The position numbers were made by a program, and so were the translations under genes. A stretch of 64,000 bases of DNA, from the NCBI GenBank assembly GCA_933228895.1, contig OW121848.1, positions 137,968,615 to 138,032,614 on the forward strand. Reading direction: 5' to 3'. The DNA comes from Platycnemis pennipes. Taxonomy: Eukaryota; Arthropoda; Insecta; Odonata; Platycnemididae. Of this stretch, positions 44,392 to 55,059 are shown piece by piece. Positions within the stretch are counted from its first letter, which is position 1; each line of letters opens with the position of its first letter. The notes beneath the pieces are model-generated. The model saw nothing but the letters and a program-made list of their open reading frames with translations. It searched no databases and was not told the DNA's origin.

Positions 44392-44780
44392 CTCATCTAC
44401 ATCTACATCTAAATAATACCCTGCAATCCACCACGAGGGTGTGTGGCAGGGGGTGATTTCTCACCAAACATGCACTACATATCATGCATTAAAAAAGAAT
44501 AGTATTAATATAGTAGTCAGAACAACACTATTTAAAAAAAAAGATACAAATTGCTAAGCAAACATGCAAAAACATTCTGTTAGTAGGGTTAGCTTTAAGT
44601 ACTCATACCAACATGCAGCTACCAATGCTATTCATTGCTACTCTCTGATAGGACATATTTACCGTTATTCGTATCTCTAATTGTGCGAGGGAAAAATGAC
44701 ATTTTGAATCGGTCAGTTCGGCAATCAATTTCTCTAATTTTATGAATATGGTCCAGTCTGCCATAGTAAGTTGGGGGATC
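44392..44780 (-). mobile_element. CR1/jockey-like LINE 3' fragment, antisense copy
   Basis: Minus-strand copy of the 3' end of the element at 45577-46214, reaching back to the equivalent of TPTYYGRL. It includes the coding end, the 3' UTR with GGCAGGGGGTG, and a GATGTA-repeat tail (44392-44410). The two copies are similar but not identical. Confidence 0.85.
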
Positions 44781-45576
44781 ATGATGTGCTATTTCAGATT
44801 GAGTAAGGTGTGTTGACGTTCCCTTTCGCTACTGAAAGCAAGGATTTGAAGAAGAGTCACCATTTAAGGTCGTCAATGACCGAGAGATGAAAAGGTAACG
44901 AAATAAAAGAGCTGGGGTACGCGCATTTGCTAGAAGGTAGGCGAACACGTTCAAGACCAAGCTCTGATCTGTCCCATTCAAACATCTTGCAAAGAGGTCA
45001 CTGTGTCTTTCCCTCCAGGCGCAATGGCTTAAGGCTCGTATGTTTAGTAACTCTCAAGCGTAGAGGAAGAGAGAATAGAGGGAGAGCAGGGCCATTCCTA
45101 AGTAAAATGAAAGTTGACGACCCATCACAAAATTTCCTCATGAAGCGAATTCAAAGTTCCAAATCATCCTGCCTAATATGAAAATGGGGCAAGTTATGTT
45201 ATTACCAAATGATCAATAAGTTTCCTCTACCTTCCATTTGAAAAATATCAGCACAATTTCAACCGAGATTTCTGTCGTAAGAGAATAAATTCCCCAGCAT
45301 ATTTGCACCAAATAATTTTCATAATGAATAGCTCGCTTTTTTCTCGGCAATTGTTTTGCACAAGGGATCGAACATCACTCAACTAAATATCCCAGCGTCT
45401 GTTCAGGATTTTTCCATGCTTCTTCATCCGACAACATGCGATATTCAACCATTGATTCCAAATTCAATGCGTTTTAATTCCGTAAACTCCGCAGATTCAT
45501 CGTGAAAACCATCGTTTCACTGAGATGGTTTCATCCTGAAACTCCAGGTAATTTTTCAGGATCACAGACAGACTGA

Positions 45577-45987
45577 AATTATGTTAGACCTCATTTGGAA
45601 TATGCTGCCAGTGTATGGGATCCCTACGAAATCGGTCTAAGTAATGAACTTGAACGTGTGCAGCGAAGATCGGCAAGATTTGTAAAGGGACGATACGATA
45701 ATTATATTAGCGTAACCAGTCTATTAAATGAATTGAAATGGGAATCATTGTCAGATCGCAGGTTGAAATTTAGACTTAATCTCTTCCACAAATTCCAAGG
45801 CAACATTTTCAGTGATGATGTTAAAAATATTTTACGAACCCCAACTTACTATGGCAGACTGGACCATAATCATAAAGTTAGAGAAATTGATTGCCGAACT
45901 GACCGATTCAAAATGTCCTTTTTCCCTCGCACAATAAGAGATACGAATAACGGTAAATATGTCCTATCGGAGAGTAGCAATGAATAG
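45577..45987 (+). pseudogene. LINE reverse transcriptase C-terminal region
   Basis: About 136 codons open to the stop. It starts at NYVRPHLEYAASVWDPY, then LSNELERVQRRSARFVKGRY, LKWESLSDRRLKFRLNLFHK and SFFPRTIRDTN. 'L.YA..VWdPy......LE.vQrraaRf' is the post-RT thumb signature of CR1/jockey-group LINEs. The catalytic RT motifs are absent (5' truncation). Confidence 0.88.
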
Positions 45988-46214
45988 CATTGGTAGCTGC
46001 ATGTTGGTATGAGTACTTAAAGCTAACCCTACTAACAGAATGTTTTTGCATGTTTTCTTTGCAATTTCTATCTTTTTTAAATAGTGTAGTTCTGACTACT
46101 ATATTAATACTATTCCTTTTTTATGCATGATATGTAGTGCATGTTTGGTGAGCAATCACCCCCTGCCACACACCCTTGTGGTGGCTTGCAGGGTATTATG
46201 TAGATGTAGATGTA
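45577..46214 (+). mobile_element. CR1/jockey-like LINE 3' fragment with GATGTA tail
   Basis: An open frame to 45987, then a 3' UTR with CCCCCTGCCACACACCC and a terminal GTAGATGTAGATGTA tail. Together with the opposite copy at 44392-44780 it makes an inverted repeat of about 0.4 kb with a 0.8-1.1 kb spacer. Confidence 0.88.
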
Positions 46215-47314
46215 TGTCTTAATGTGCCCGATAAAAATGGCATGAATGTGCAAGCCATAAGTAAGACACCTTAACTAATGTACAGAGATTACACTCGACT
46301 TCGGGCGAACCATCCGTGAATTTCCCAGTCAAACATTAGGTATCTGAGATGTTTCCACTCAGTAATATCGGTACACCGCAGGACAAACAATGGAGAAACG
46401 TTCGACGAGAGGATTCCGATGTAATAATATTTACCTTCCATTGGAATCACAATGGAAGAGTGAACGCGCGTGAACTGGAAATGCAAACAAGTTTGCACGC
46501 CTGTTCTCTCTTGTTCCTACAAGCAATCTTATCACACCAATCATTTCCGCACATGACATGCGACAATGCTTTCATAATGTGAAGGCAGTACGGAACGTGA
46601 ATGCAAACTTATGAGGATGTCAAGGCGAATTTAAACACGTTTCGCACAATGCACCGTGAAGGTTCAGAGCACACGACAGATGCTCAAAGACCACCACAAG
46701 TCCGTTTGTTTATGAGAATCTAGCCCAATTCTAACGAAGGTGCTGAGTAGGCCAAGGAGAAAGACGATATACGAACCGAACTCAATCACTATGGAAATAG
46801 CTGGGGGAGAAAAATGGCAAAGTTAGTAGGAGGACGAATAATATTAACGCAGGAGCACTAGTGCCATAGGAGGTACCGCGTTCTTCCGTCACTTATGCAC
46901 GTACTTAAGAGTTACCGCGTCACCTAGCTCAACAGTTCCACTTCAAGTCATAATTCAGCTTAGAGTAAAGTTTCTTCATAAAAATTATTGATCTTTACTC
47001 TTGAATGAGCTAATTGACTCTTAACATAAAATGAGCCAAATATTAGATGCAAGCGATCGTCTCTTAAGACAAGCCAAATATATCCCCATCAGATCGTCAG
47101 ACTGTTAAAAATAAGTTTAATCATACATATTATACAATGTGATAATCGTTTATCGAATCATTGGCACGCGAGAAATTCCCTTATAATAGTTACCACTATC
47201 CACCTATCAGTTTGCCCGATTTCATTTGTATGCTACATAATACATCGAATACCATTAATCATCTAGCTATCCGTAATCCACACAACTAGAAATAGTTATG
47301 CGTAGAATACGAAG

Positions 47315-47425
47315 AGTAAGGCAACAGTTAGGGTCATTTGCGCCATTCAGGATAAGTGGATAATTCGGTAGGAGTTTTCAAGGAACGCAGGGTGGATGGA
47401 GAGAAACCCGGCATAGGCATCAGGC
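47315..47425. repeat. dispersed repeat, copy 3
   Basis: Carries AGGCAACAGTTAGGGTCATT, TGCGCCATTCAGGATAAG and GGGTGGATGGAGAGAAAC, in the same order as the stretch at 23960-24100. Confidence 0.4.
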
Positions 47426-47489
47426 TGCTCTAATTCCTCACAAACTAGGACCTCCTTAGAAAGGACTACAAACTATTTGCAAGAATACA

Positions 47490-48240
47490 GCTGCCCACGG
47501 ACTACCATCTGCGTGGTGCACTAACACACCGCGAAACCTGTTCAAAAGAGTCTCGAGCGACGCATCGCAGTATCGCACGGTCCAAAATCCGCCTTTCTTC
47601 GCGCGCCCATCCGGCGTGCGACAGAAACCGGACGCACGTAGCTGGGGAATCCCGTTTCCCGCCTAAGGAGCAAGACGCCCGAAGAAAGCCTCTCGCGTAC
47701 CACCCCGCCTCCCCCGGCCTGCGAAAGTGAAAACGGTCGAGAGGCACCGGTCCGCCCACGCCACCGCTGCGGGTTAATCGACCGGGAAACCAAAATATTC
47801 GCTTCTCTTGGCGACGGTCGGCTTTCATTCATTCCCCCCCCCCCAAAGACCAGATTTTCCTCACGGCTCTTCTACTCCGCAAATCGCGCAAACAAGACGA
47901 GGTGAATCTCGGCGTATTTCCTTTCTTTATTTTTTTTAAACGCGATTCATGGTACCGCCCGTCTCACAACGTCACTGACAAGTCTCAATACGGGCGCGTG
48001 GCTTTTCGCGACCGAGGAAGAGTTTGGAAATCGTCGAGTCTCGCCCCCCTAAGGAAGCGTGCGCGGCTAAGTCCCAGGCGAGAGATGGAATCAACGCGAC
48101 TCTGCTACGCGAAGAAACTTGACGTTTCATCGACCCCGGCGCTCGCAATAGCGAGAGGTGCCATGAGAGCATTGGTTTAGTGTCGTCTTTCGTGTGCGGT
48201 AGAGGCCGCCGAAGAAAGAGAAACGCCGTTCGATTCAGTA
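47490..48240. promoter_or_regulatory. CpG-rich island-like block
   Basis: Strikingly GC- and CpG-rich relative to the AT-rich flanks, with overlapping motif-free frames on both strands (47502-47832, 47902-48180). It lies between the last certain exon and the candidate signal-peptide exon of the NRF-6-like gene. It could be a promoter or 5' UTR of this or another gene; no TATA, initiator or coding signal decides it. Confidence 0.35.
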
Positions 48241-48249
48241 ATCTGTTTC

Positions 48250-50950
48250 AATTTTTAATTTAAAATACGTTTAATGCAAAAAAAACCTCTGTTGCTATGA
48301 ACAAGATGATTTCAGCGACAAGGCATGATCTTTAGAAGATGATGATAATGATAAAAAGCGTGATGATTCACAAGTTGCACTGGATTTGTTTTCCTTGCGC
48401 ACCTAATGTTCCACAAGTTGAAAACCAAATCTGGGATCGAAATAATTCCGCTTCTGAGCATAAATTTTTCTTTAATTCCAAAGAAAATAATGCCTCGCAA
48501 CGAAGCGAAGACGACCGGTAGATAAGTCATCGAAGTCCATGTACGAATTGGTAAAATATTTTTGGCACTCCGGTCTTAATTGCTATTTTCCATCGGACGT
48601 AAAATTCACAGGATCACACCGGTATTAATTTACTAGCAACTTTTGAAGATAAAATTTATTTACTTTGTAAAATTTAAAAATCAGTCATCAAGCCATAATT
48701 GCATAGATAACTCGCTAAACTGAAATGCTTTTGGTGAACTTTTGGTGGACTGAATTAATTAATTAACATATCCATCTATTGCAAAATAGATGATAAATAA
48801 ACTTCAAATTTTAAAACAAGAATCCAAACCATTTAAATTAAATTCTAAGAAATCAGTCATACCTTTCTGTGTTTCAAAATTCACAGAAAAATGTTAACAG
48901 CTGCCTTCGTACGAGTAATATGCAGTTTATTCAATCTTCGAATACTAGAGCAGACTTAATAATACATCATTATATTGTACCCAAATCGTAGGCTTCTCGA
49001 ATTATTGGACATACATCCTCTTTAAAATGCTTTTACACATTATACCTAAGGTTTAAAAAGTGCCATATCATGCGTCCGCTTCTGAGTACACAATAAAACG
49101 CAGCGTTTTAGTGCTGAGACGGAATGAGAAAATAACGGAGTATCCGTTCGGAGAAAATTTACACAAAAGAACTACTGATTATTTTTTTTTAGTTACTGAC
49201 TTTCGGGTGACGGGCGAAATGAGGTCGCCGTTGCAAAACAGGCCCTCGAAACTGTGACCTGTAAGGACCTCGACATTTTCGGGCCATTTAATTTATGTAA
49301 TCTCCAAACTGTAATCGCTAGGAGCCGTAACACTCGCTCGCGATCATCGCCGGAGCATAGGCGGCCTGGATCACCCGTGCTTACCGCGCGACGATTCAAA
49401 CCTTTTACTCGGACAAAAAACAAACGACGGCCGCAGACTCCTTTGTTTTCGCAACACACACCATCTCTCTCAGATGCCGCTGTTGCGACACTCTAGGTCA
49501 TAAGAGCTCTCGTGGTAGCCCGCTCCGCCAGTGGTGTCAGGCGACTCATAGCAAGCACACCCCGAAATCCCGGACTTTCGCTGCAAAGATAGTTAATCCC
49601 AAAGCCCGAGCGATTTTACGATGCGGCATGGTTACGTAAAAGTAGAGCGAAGACTAGCTCTGAGACGGATATAATTACTGGTCACCGTTCCTCCACCTAC
49701 AATAACGAATTCAAGTTCTCCGACGACTAGAAAAGCACTTGGCATCAGTTCACCAGTAAGAATGGACTTTGCCGCAATATAATTGCGAAGCAAACAAAAA
49801 TTGATGAGAACTGAAAGCAATTATAAATACATAAAAATAATGAGATAGTTAAAACGATTCTCGAGACGCGGATAGCAGGAAAAGCATCCCATTCGATTAC
49901 TGTATGGAAATAAAGATAATCTGAATAAAATCCCTCTGCACCAATTAAAGCGTTAAAACTGCTTAGTAATAAGATAAATAACCTGGCACACAAATAATTA
50001 CAAAATAGTAAAAAGTAATTCATGATAATGATGAGACAAGCCAATAGTTTTACGCGGTGCTAATTAAAAGGTCCTGTAAAAATTAAAAGCCCTTCCTTAA
50101 ATTTAAGAGTCATCCCATCGATATGCCATTTAGTTACAAATAAAAAATAACTTAAGGAAAAGACAATTCTATATATTAGCCCGATACACAATTGCTGATG
50201 CAAAGAAAATAAGTCATATTCAAGTCTTCATTAAATGAAACAATGATGGCTCCCTAACAGAGAAGAGCGTGACTGTCCATATCAGGAAATTGGCTCAGCG
50301 CTGTCGTTCCCATGTTGTAGTGCGTCTCCATTTAGACCCTTGAACAAGGAAGAAATTGATTCGCTACGTGTATTTTCCTTAAGCTGATAACATGGTATTG
50401 ATTTATAATTTTGTAATATCCTTAAAATCTATAACTAGAATTCCCTTAAGGGACCTTCAAAATCATCTTTGGAAGAAGAGGGGAGGTCGATTTCCACCTC
50501 AGACATTAAAGTATATATGTTTGGCTATCACTCTTGAACAAGGAACATTATTATCCTCTCTTGCAGGAAAATTTGAATATGCTCCATGCATTTTTTCAAA
50601 TCCATACAACACATTTGTGAACTTTTGGAAAAAGGAACAGAAAAAGTCAAGGAGTATACAATAAACCCTCAAGATTTTATGCATGGATATCAGCATGAAA
50701 TGGACTTAAGACTTCTACGGAGAGTAAGGTCATGCAGGTTACTACTTCATCAAAACGAGCAAAGCCTGTGCTATCTCAAAATAAAAGTTAATCACTCCGA
50801 ATACAGACAAGCTAGTTCACGAAATGGCTATACGCATTAATTAATATTTTGTGACTTTTCATTGGTGTTCAGCTTTCTCGGCCTCTATTTTAGGTTCAGC
50901 ATCCGCTGAAAGTCGAAGATCGATTCGTTATCAAAATCTCAGCGGAGAGC
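48250..50950. other. non-coding DNA, nothing recognised
   Basis: A moderately CpG-rich stretch at 49190-49620 has frames of up to 88 codons without recognisable motifs. The remainder is AT-rich. The 99-codon frame at 50044-49745 is hydrophobic but has no family match I can see. Confidence 0.45.
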
Positions 50951-50965
50951 TTTGACGATGGCACT

Positions 50966-51142
50966 CATCATCATCATCATTGGTCAACAATCCTAGGATT
51001 GGTTTGACGCAGCTTTCCACTCGATTCTTCTATCGGCCAACCTTTTTATTGTGACGTAATTCTTCTCTTTTACACTCTTCACAACTTGTTCCATATATCT
51101 CATACGAGACCTGCCTTTTCCAATCTTCCCGTTCACTTTTCC
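50966..51142 (-). mobile_element. short, young RTE-like LINE insertion (177 bp)
   Basis: Antisense copy of the last part of the 29.6-kb LINE, starting at a CAT-repeat (tail) and stopping in the region equivalent to GKVNGKIGKGRPRMRY. Near-identical to that copy and flanked by the perfect 11-bp duplication ACGATGGCACT (50955-50965 and 51143-51153). Severely 5'-truncated. Confidence 0.93.
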
Positions 51143-52176
51143 ACGATGGCACTGTTCTACAAAAATTCTCAGAATGAATTCCCCATCGTCATATTATACA
51201 ATTTTGAAAGCCGAATAATATTGTACCGTTATAAATGTTACCATTATTATGGTATGATAAAAAACGCATTGCATTACAAGAGAGATACATGAATTAATGG
51301 CACAATGTGCCTCCCTACAATACCCACGCCAGCGAGTAAATTTTCATACGCTAAAGTCAGCAAGCTCTTCAGACTAATCCAATATGAAGGGCAGTGAGGT
51401 CTTTAATTTCAAGAGAGGTGGAGTGTGGGAAATCCATCAGCACCGGGCAGTCGTTCAGCTCGAGACCATACAATATAGAGGGGCGTGAGGTTACAAAATC
51501 CTAGAAGCAATTTTCGCGGGCGGAAATTTCACAATGTCTCCACAAGTAGGTATATTCGGTAAATCATGAGACATCTCTTTTCTGATGAATTAATACTGAG
51601 ATTGAGATCTGACAGGAGGTTTAATTATAATACTCAATCAACTAAGCGAAAGAGATGGATTTGCTGAAGAGGAAAAAAATATTTGAGCACGATTTTCACA
51701 ACCATTTAAGGATACGAGGCTTAAATTACCTTGGTCACCTACGGTGAGAGAATGACCAACGGAATTTCAGATGCTGAGCTCTACTGGGCATTTAATTGTC
51801 ACCCCAAATGAGGTACAGTTAACTGCCCAACACAAAAAGGAACATTCGTCCATCCTCGTCCAAAATATTTTCTCAGAACACAACTTAAAGATGGATATTA
51901 ATGTCTACGAATCATGTACTATTCAAATCTCGACGAATATTCAAAACATCGCATCCCTACGTGGTGGATTCGGTGATTGGGCAGCGGTTTACAAATTTTG
52001 CAAGATGGGAGAGTAATTGGCAACAAATATGTTGTGAATGTATCGTTGACTTTGCAGATATTTAGTTCTGTTCAGCTACAAATCCTTCCTATATATCTTG
52101 TGACAACAGGGTTTCTTTTAGTACTTGTAGATCCTACAGAAATGGAACAGAATATTATAAGGTGATAAGTACTCAC

Positions 52177-52226
52177 AAGATGAAACATGCCAAGGCTAGC
52201 GTGGTAAAGGAGACACGAGAATGCAT
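52177..52226 (-). CDS. candidate signal-peptide exon (possible first coding exon of the NRF-6-like gene)
   Basis: On the minus strand an ATG at 52226 opens a 16-codon frame with a basic n-region and hydrophobic core (MHSRVSFTTLALACFI) that runs straight into a strong donor GTGAGTAC at 52176, phase 2. NRF-6 proteins begin with a signal peptide, and this lies upstream in the right orientation. The first certain exon needs phase 1, so a further exon carrying the WA..M motif must lie between 52.2 and 39.7 kb. I did not find it. A chance ATG plus donor is possible. Confidence 0.3.
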
Positions 52227-52498
52227 AGGGAGGCGAAATACAAGAATCGAGAGGTAAATTAATCCACTACTGGGATTGAAGAACACCGACGACAAATTGC
52301 TGGCACGATGGAACCGAGGTTAGCTTTCTCTCTTCCGTTTTCCGAAAGAAACAATCCTCCTTAACCAATTGAAATTATTCGAGTTAAACAATTACAATCA
52401 ACCACCCAGACTCACGGATAGAGAAAACGCGTAGGAGCACCGAAATTGAAGACTGTCCGAAACGTACGCAATCGTGAGCTAAATTATGAGATGCCATA

Positions 52499-52803
52499 GA
52501 TTAGATTAGATTAAAAGGAAGGTGGAGGTACTCTGCGAGTCCCTAGGGCACTTAGACCTATTGGTCCATTGTGCCAACCACCATTTAGGAGATCACCCAT
52601 AGAGACCAATCGCCCGGCTAAAAGCCAGGAGGTCTCCTATGAGGATCCCTTTAATTTCATTGGGTTCCAGGAAAGGTGAGCCAAGATATCTATTCCGAGT
52701 CCTCATTATGGCTGGGCACTCGCAGAGGAGATGTGAGGCTGATTCGTCCTCTTCTTCACACCATCTGCATCTAGCTGAATCAGTGATCTTCAGGAGATGG
52801 AGG
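52499..52803 (-). mobile_element. R1/jockey-like LINE 3' fragment with 13-bp duplication
   Basis: Minus strand carries LLKITDSARCRWCEEEDESA, SHLLCECPAIMRTRNRYLG and a following ILIGDLLAFSRAIGL, the zinc-knuckle-like C-terminal end of R1/jockey-type polyproteins ('C..C..e.ETa.HlL.eCp'). The 3' end has a TAATC-repeat tail at 52499. The 13-bp direct repeat ATGAGATGCCATA lies at 52486-52498 and 52804-52816, so the first residues of the longer open frame (MDKMDYRELLWHLILH) come from flanking DNA. Confidence 0.88.
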
Positions 52804-52859
52804 ATGAGATGCCATAACAACTCTCGGTAATCCATTTTATCCACAATAGACCCTCGTAA

Positions 52860-54860
52860 GTTTATAGGAAGAGATTATACAGTTGGGATCATGTAACCTT
52901 ATTTACTTGCAACTGATTTTTGCTGAACTGGTACAAACTATCTGGATAATCTAGAGAAGGAGATTATTTATGAATAGTGAACTTCTAAGGAGAATAAGGA
53001 AAAAATCATATATGTTACACTCATCTAAATTCCATTAATAAAACCTACATAATTAAGTGCTCACTTCAGACACCTTATTTTCCTTTAATAAAACCATTAC
53101 AGTCTTTGAATTACACCAACAAATGTTCCACTTCTCGATGCAGCGATAACATGATACATTGCACTAAAAACAAATTAATTTTGAATTGGTAACCATACGC
53201 CTAACGTCTTTTAATTCTAATCCATGATCATGCATATAATTAATTCTATTACTAGCATCAATACTCGACGTTAACTATTATAAGTGAGAAGATTAAACTG
53301 TTCTGAGGGGAACTGGTGAATGCGTAAAGGGAATTACGGAGTTTTACTCTTCCTGCTCACATGTTTAAAAATTAAAATGCTCTATTAATCAAAAGTAATG
53401 CTATAATTATGGGTAATTGATATTTAGGTCGGAAAGATGCGGCTCTCCCTCTCTTCATATTATAAAAATACAGGTACCCCTTATAAAACGAAGTTTCCCG
53501 AGTTGGTATTACAGACTCCCTCATCGAGTGCTCTCAAATCAGAGTGCAACCTGAGTGGGACTTCATATTTCTAGCAATAAACATTCCCCGTCTTTTTCTT
53601 TCATCAGCCAATATCTTACAAGTTTATTGATTTTTTTTCATTTTTAAGCATGTAATGTTGTTAGGAAAGTAACAAAAAATGTTAGGGACCAAGTATAAAT
53701 AAGACTGCCGAAATAGTTCAAGATTTGTTCTGGGTGTTGTAACATCATAATGTCCTCTCCAAAACTTGGGGCTTTCCCATTTCCCCTCCGCGGTAAGAAG
53801 AATTAAAGAATAATTTTAAAATTTTATTCACAAATAGGTAACTATTGAAACATGGAAAAGTTGGAGGCGTACTGGACACACGTGCAATAACTTTCATAGC
53901 TTTCTTCTGTAAAATAAAAAAGGTTTAATTTGCTGTATCCATATCTACTGCGGATCCGAATTTTAATTCCCATACTGAATAGAAATACTTGCCGCGTCCA
54001 AAAAACAGGCACAAAAGAATAATCAGATTTTAAGCAGCAAGATGAAAATTATATTTTAAATTTTTAGGTTCTTTCAAAAAATCCAAAAACCTCCAGGGAT
54101 ATTACATTCCCATTTCGAAGTAGTTGAAAGTAAAATGCATTTTTACATTACTTGCGCTATTCACGTTCATTACTTTATTTACGTCTTTCAATTCGTTTAA
54201 ATAAATGTTTAAATCTATCATCAACTTCCGTTACACTTTCGACAAATAAAGAGATACGATATAATTTTAATTGAATCCTATCTATCCTACTAAAGAATTA
54301 GTGATTGGTTAAGTCAGCTTTTTGATTAACTGTGCCTACTCCAGGCCATATACGGGAAGGATAACCAAAAAAGTAAACAACACTTCCTCGAGGGACAATC
54401 AGAAGACGGCTAAGGGAAAGTACGGGGCGGCGCTATTCTCCTCTCAGCGTCTCAAAGTTAGGTAACATCAGGGAAGAGAGGCTAGAATTAAGAGAAAGGG
54501 CGATTTTAGAGGGAGGGGGAGGACACGCAACCTTGATCCAAGCGATGTCGTCATCGTGAAAATTTCCCCACCATCTCCCTCAAGGGATTTAGAAGTCGAT
54601 TAAAGTAATCACGCCCATCGGAGTAAATTTTCACTCCACGCCTCAATCAGGAACGGCCACTGGTTCACCCGGCGTAAATTCTTTTGAGTTCGACGGGAAA
54701 TGGGAGGATGCGGGAGAACAACAAAAACGGATCTTCAATTTTTTCCTTAATTTTGTCAAAGAATGAATTAGAGTACAAACAATTACGTAACAACAGTCAT
54801 TATACGCATCAGCATCATCATAATGCAAAATGAATGTGGTAAAAATGACCTGAAATCGGG
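52860..54860. other. AT-rich non-coding DNA, nothing recognised
   Basis: No frame above about 60 codons shows any family motif, and no repeat ends were identified. Confidence 0.5.
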
Positions 54861-54876
54861 AAAGTCACTAATGCCT

Positions 54877-55050
54877 CTTCTACACGCCCGCCTGCGCTCA
54901 GCGTACTTGGCTCAGCCTGAACGTTGAGCCACCTTACTTTCTACACGAAGCACTTAAATCGACGCTTCGCCATCTGGTGCCGAAGTTTACAAATGACATT
55001 GTTAACACTCAACTAATCCGGACCGCTCATCCTAGCGTGTAGAGCTAGCA
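54877..55050. mobile_element. hAT-like MITE, about 174 bp
   Basis: Bounded by the 8-bp direct repeat TAATGCCT (54869-54876 and 55051-55058). CTTCTACACGC at the left pairs with GCGTGTAGAG near the right, offset by about five bases. The insert is GC-rich (CTCAGC, GGCTCAGCC). The 8-bp duplication suits hAT elements, but the offset inverted repeat leaves the class uncertain. Confidence 0.5.
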
Positions 55051-55059
55051 TAATGCCTC

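Noticed and set aside
47460..47520. Minus-strand HADGSPWAAVFLQ as the missing WA..M exon
   Set aside because: No donor at the right place and phase, and no Met at the expected spacing.
51771..52016. Plus-strand frame with GDWAAVYKFCKM resembling an NRF N-terminal exon
   Set aside because: It is on the wrong strand for the host gene and lacks a clear splice donor.
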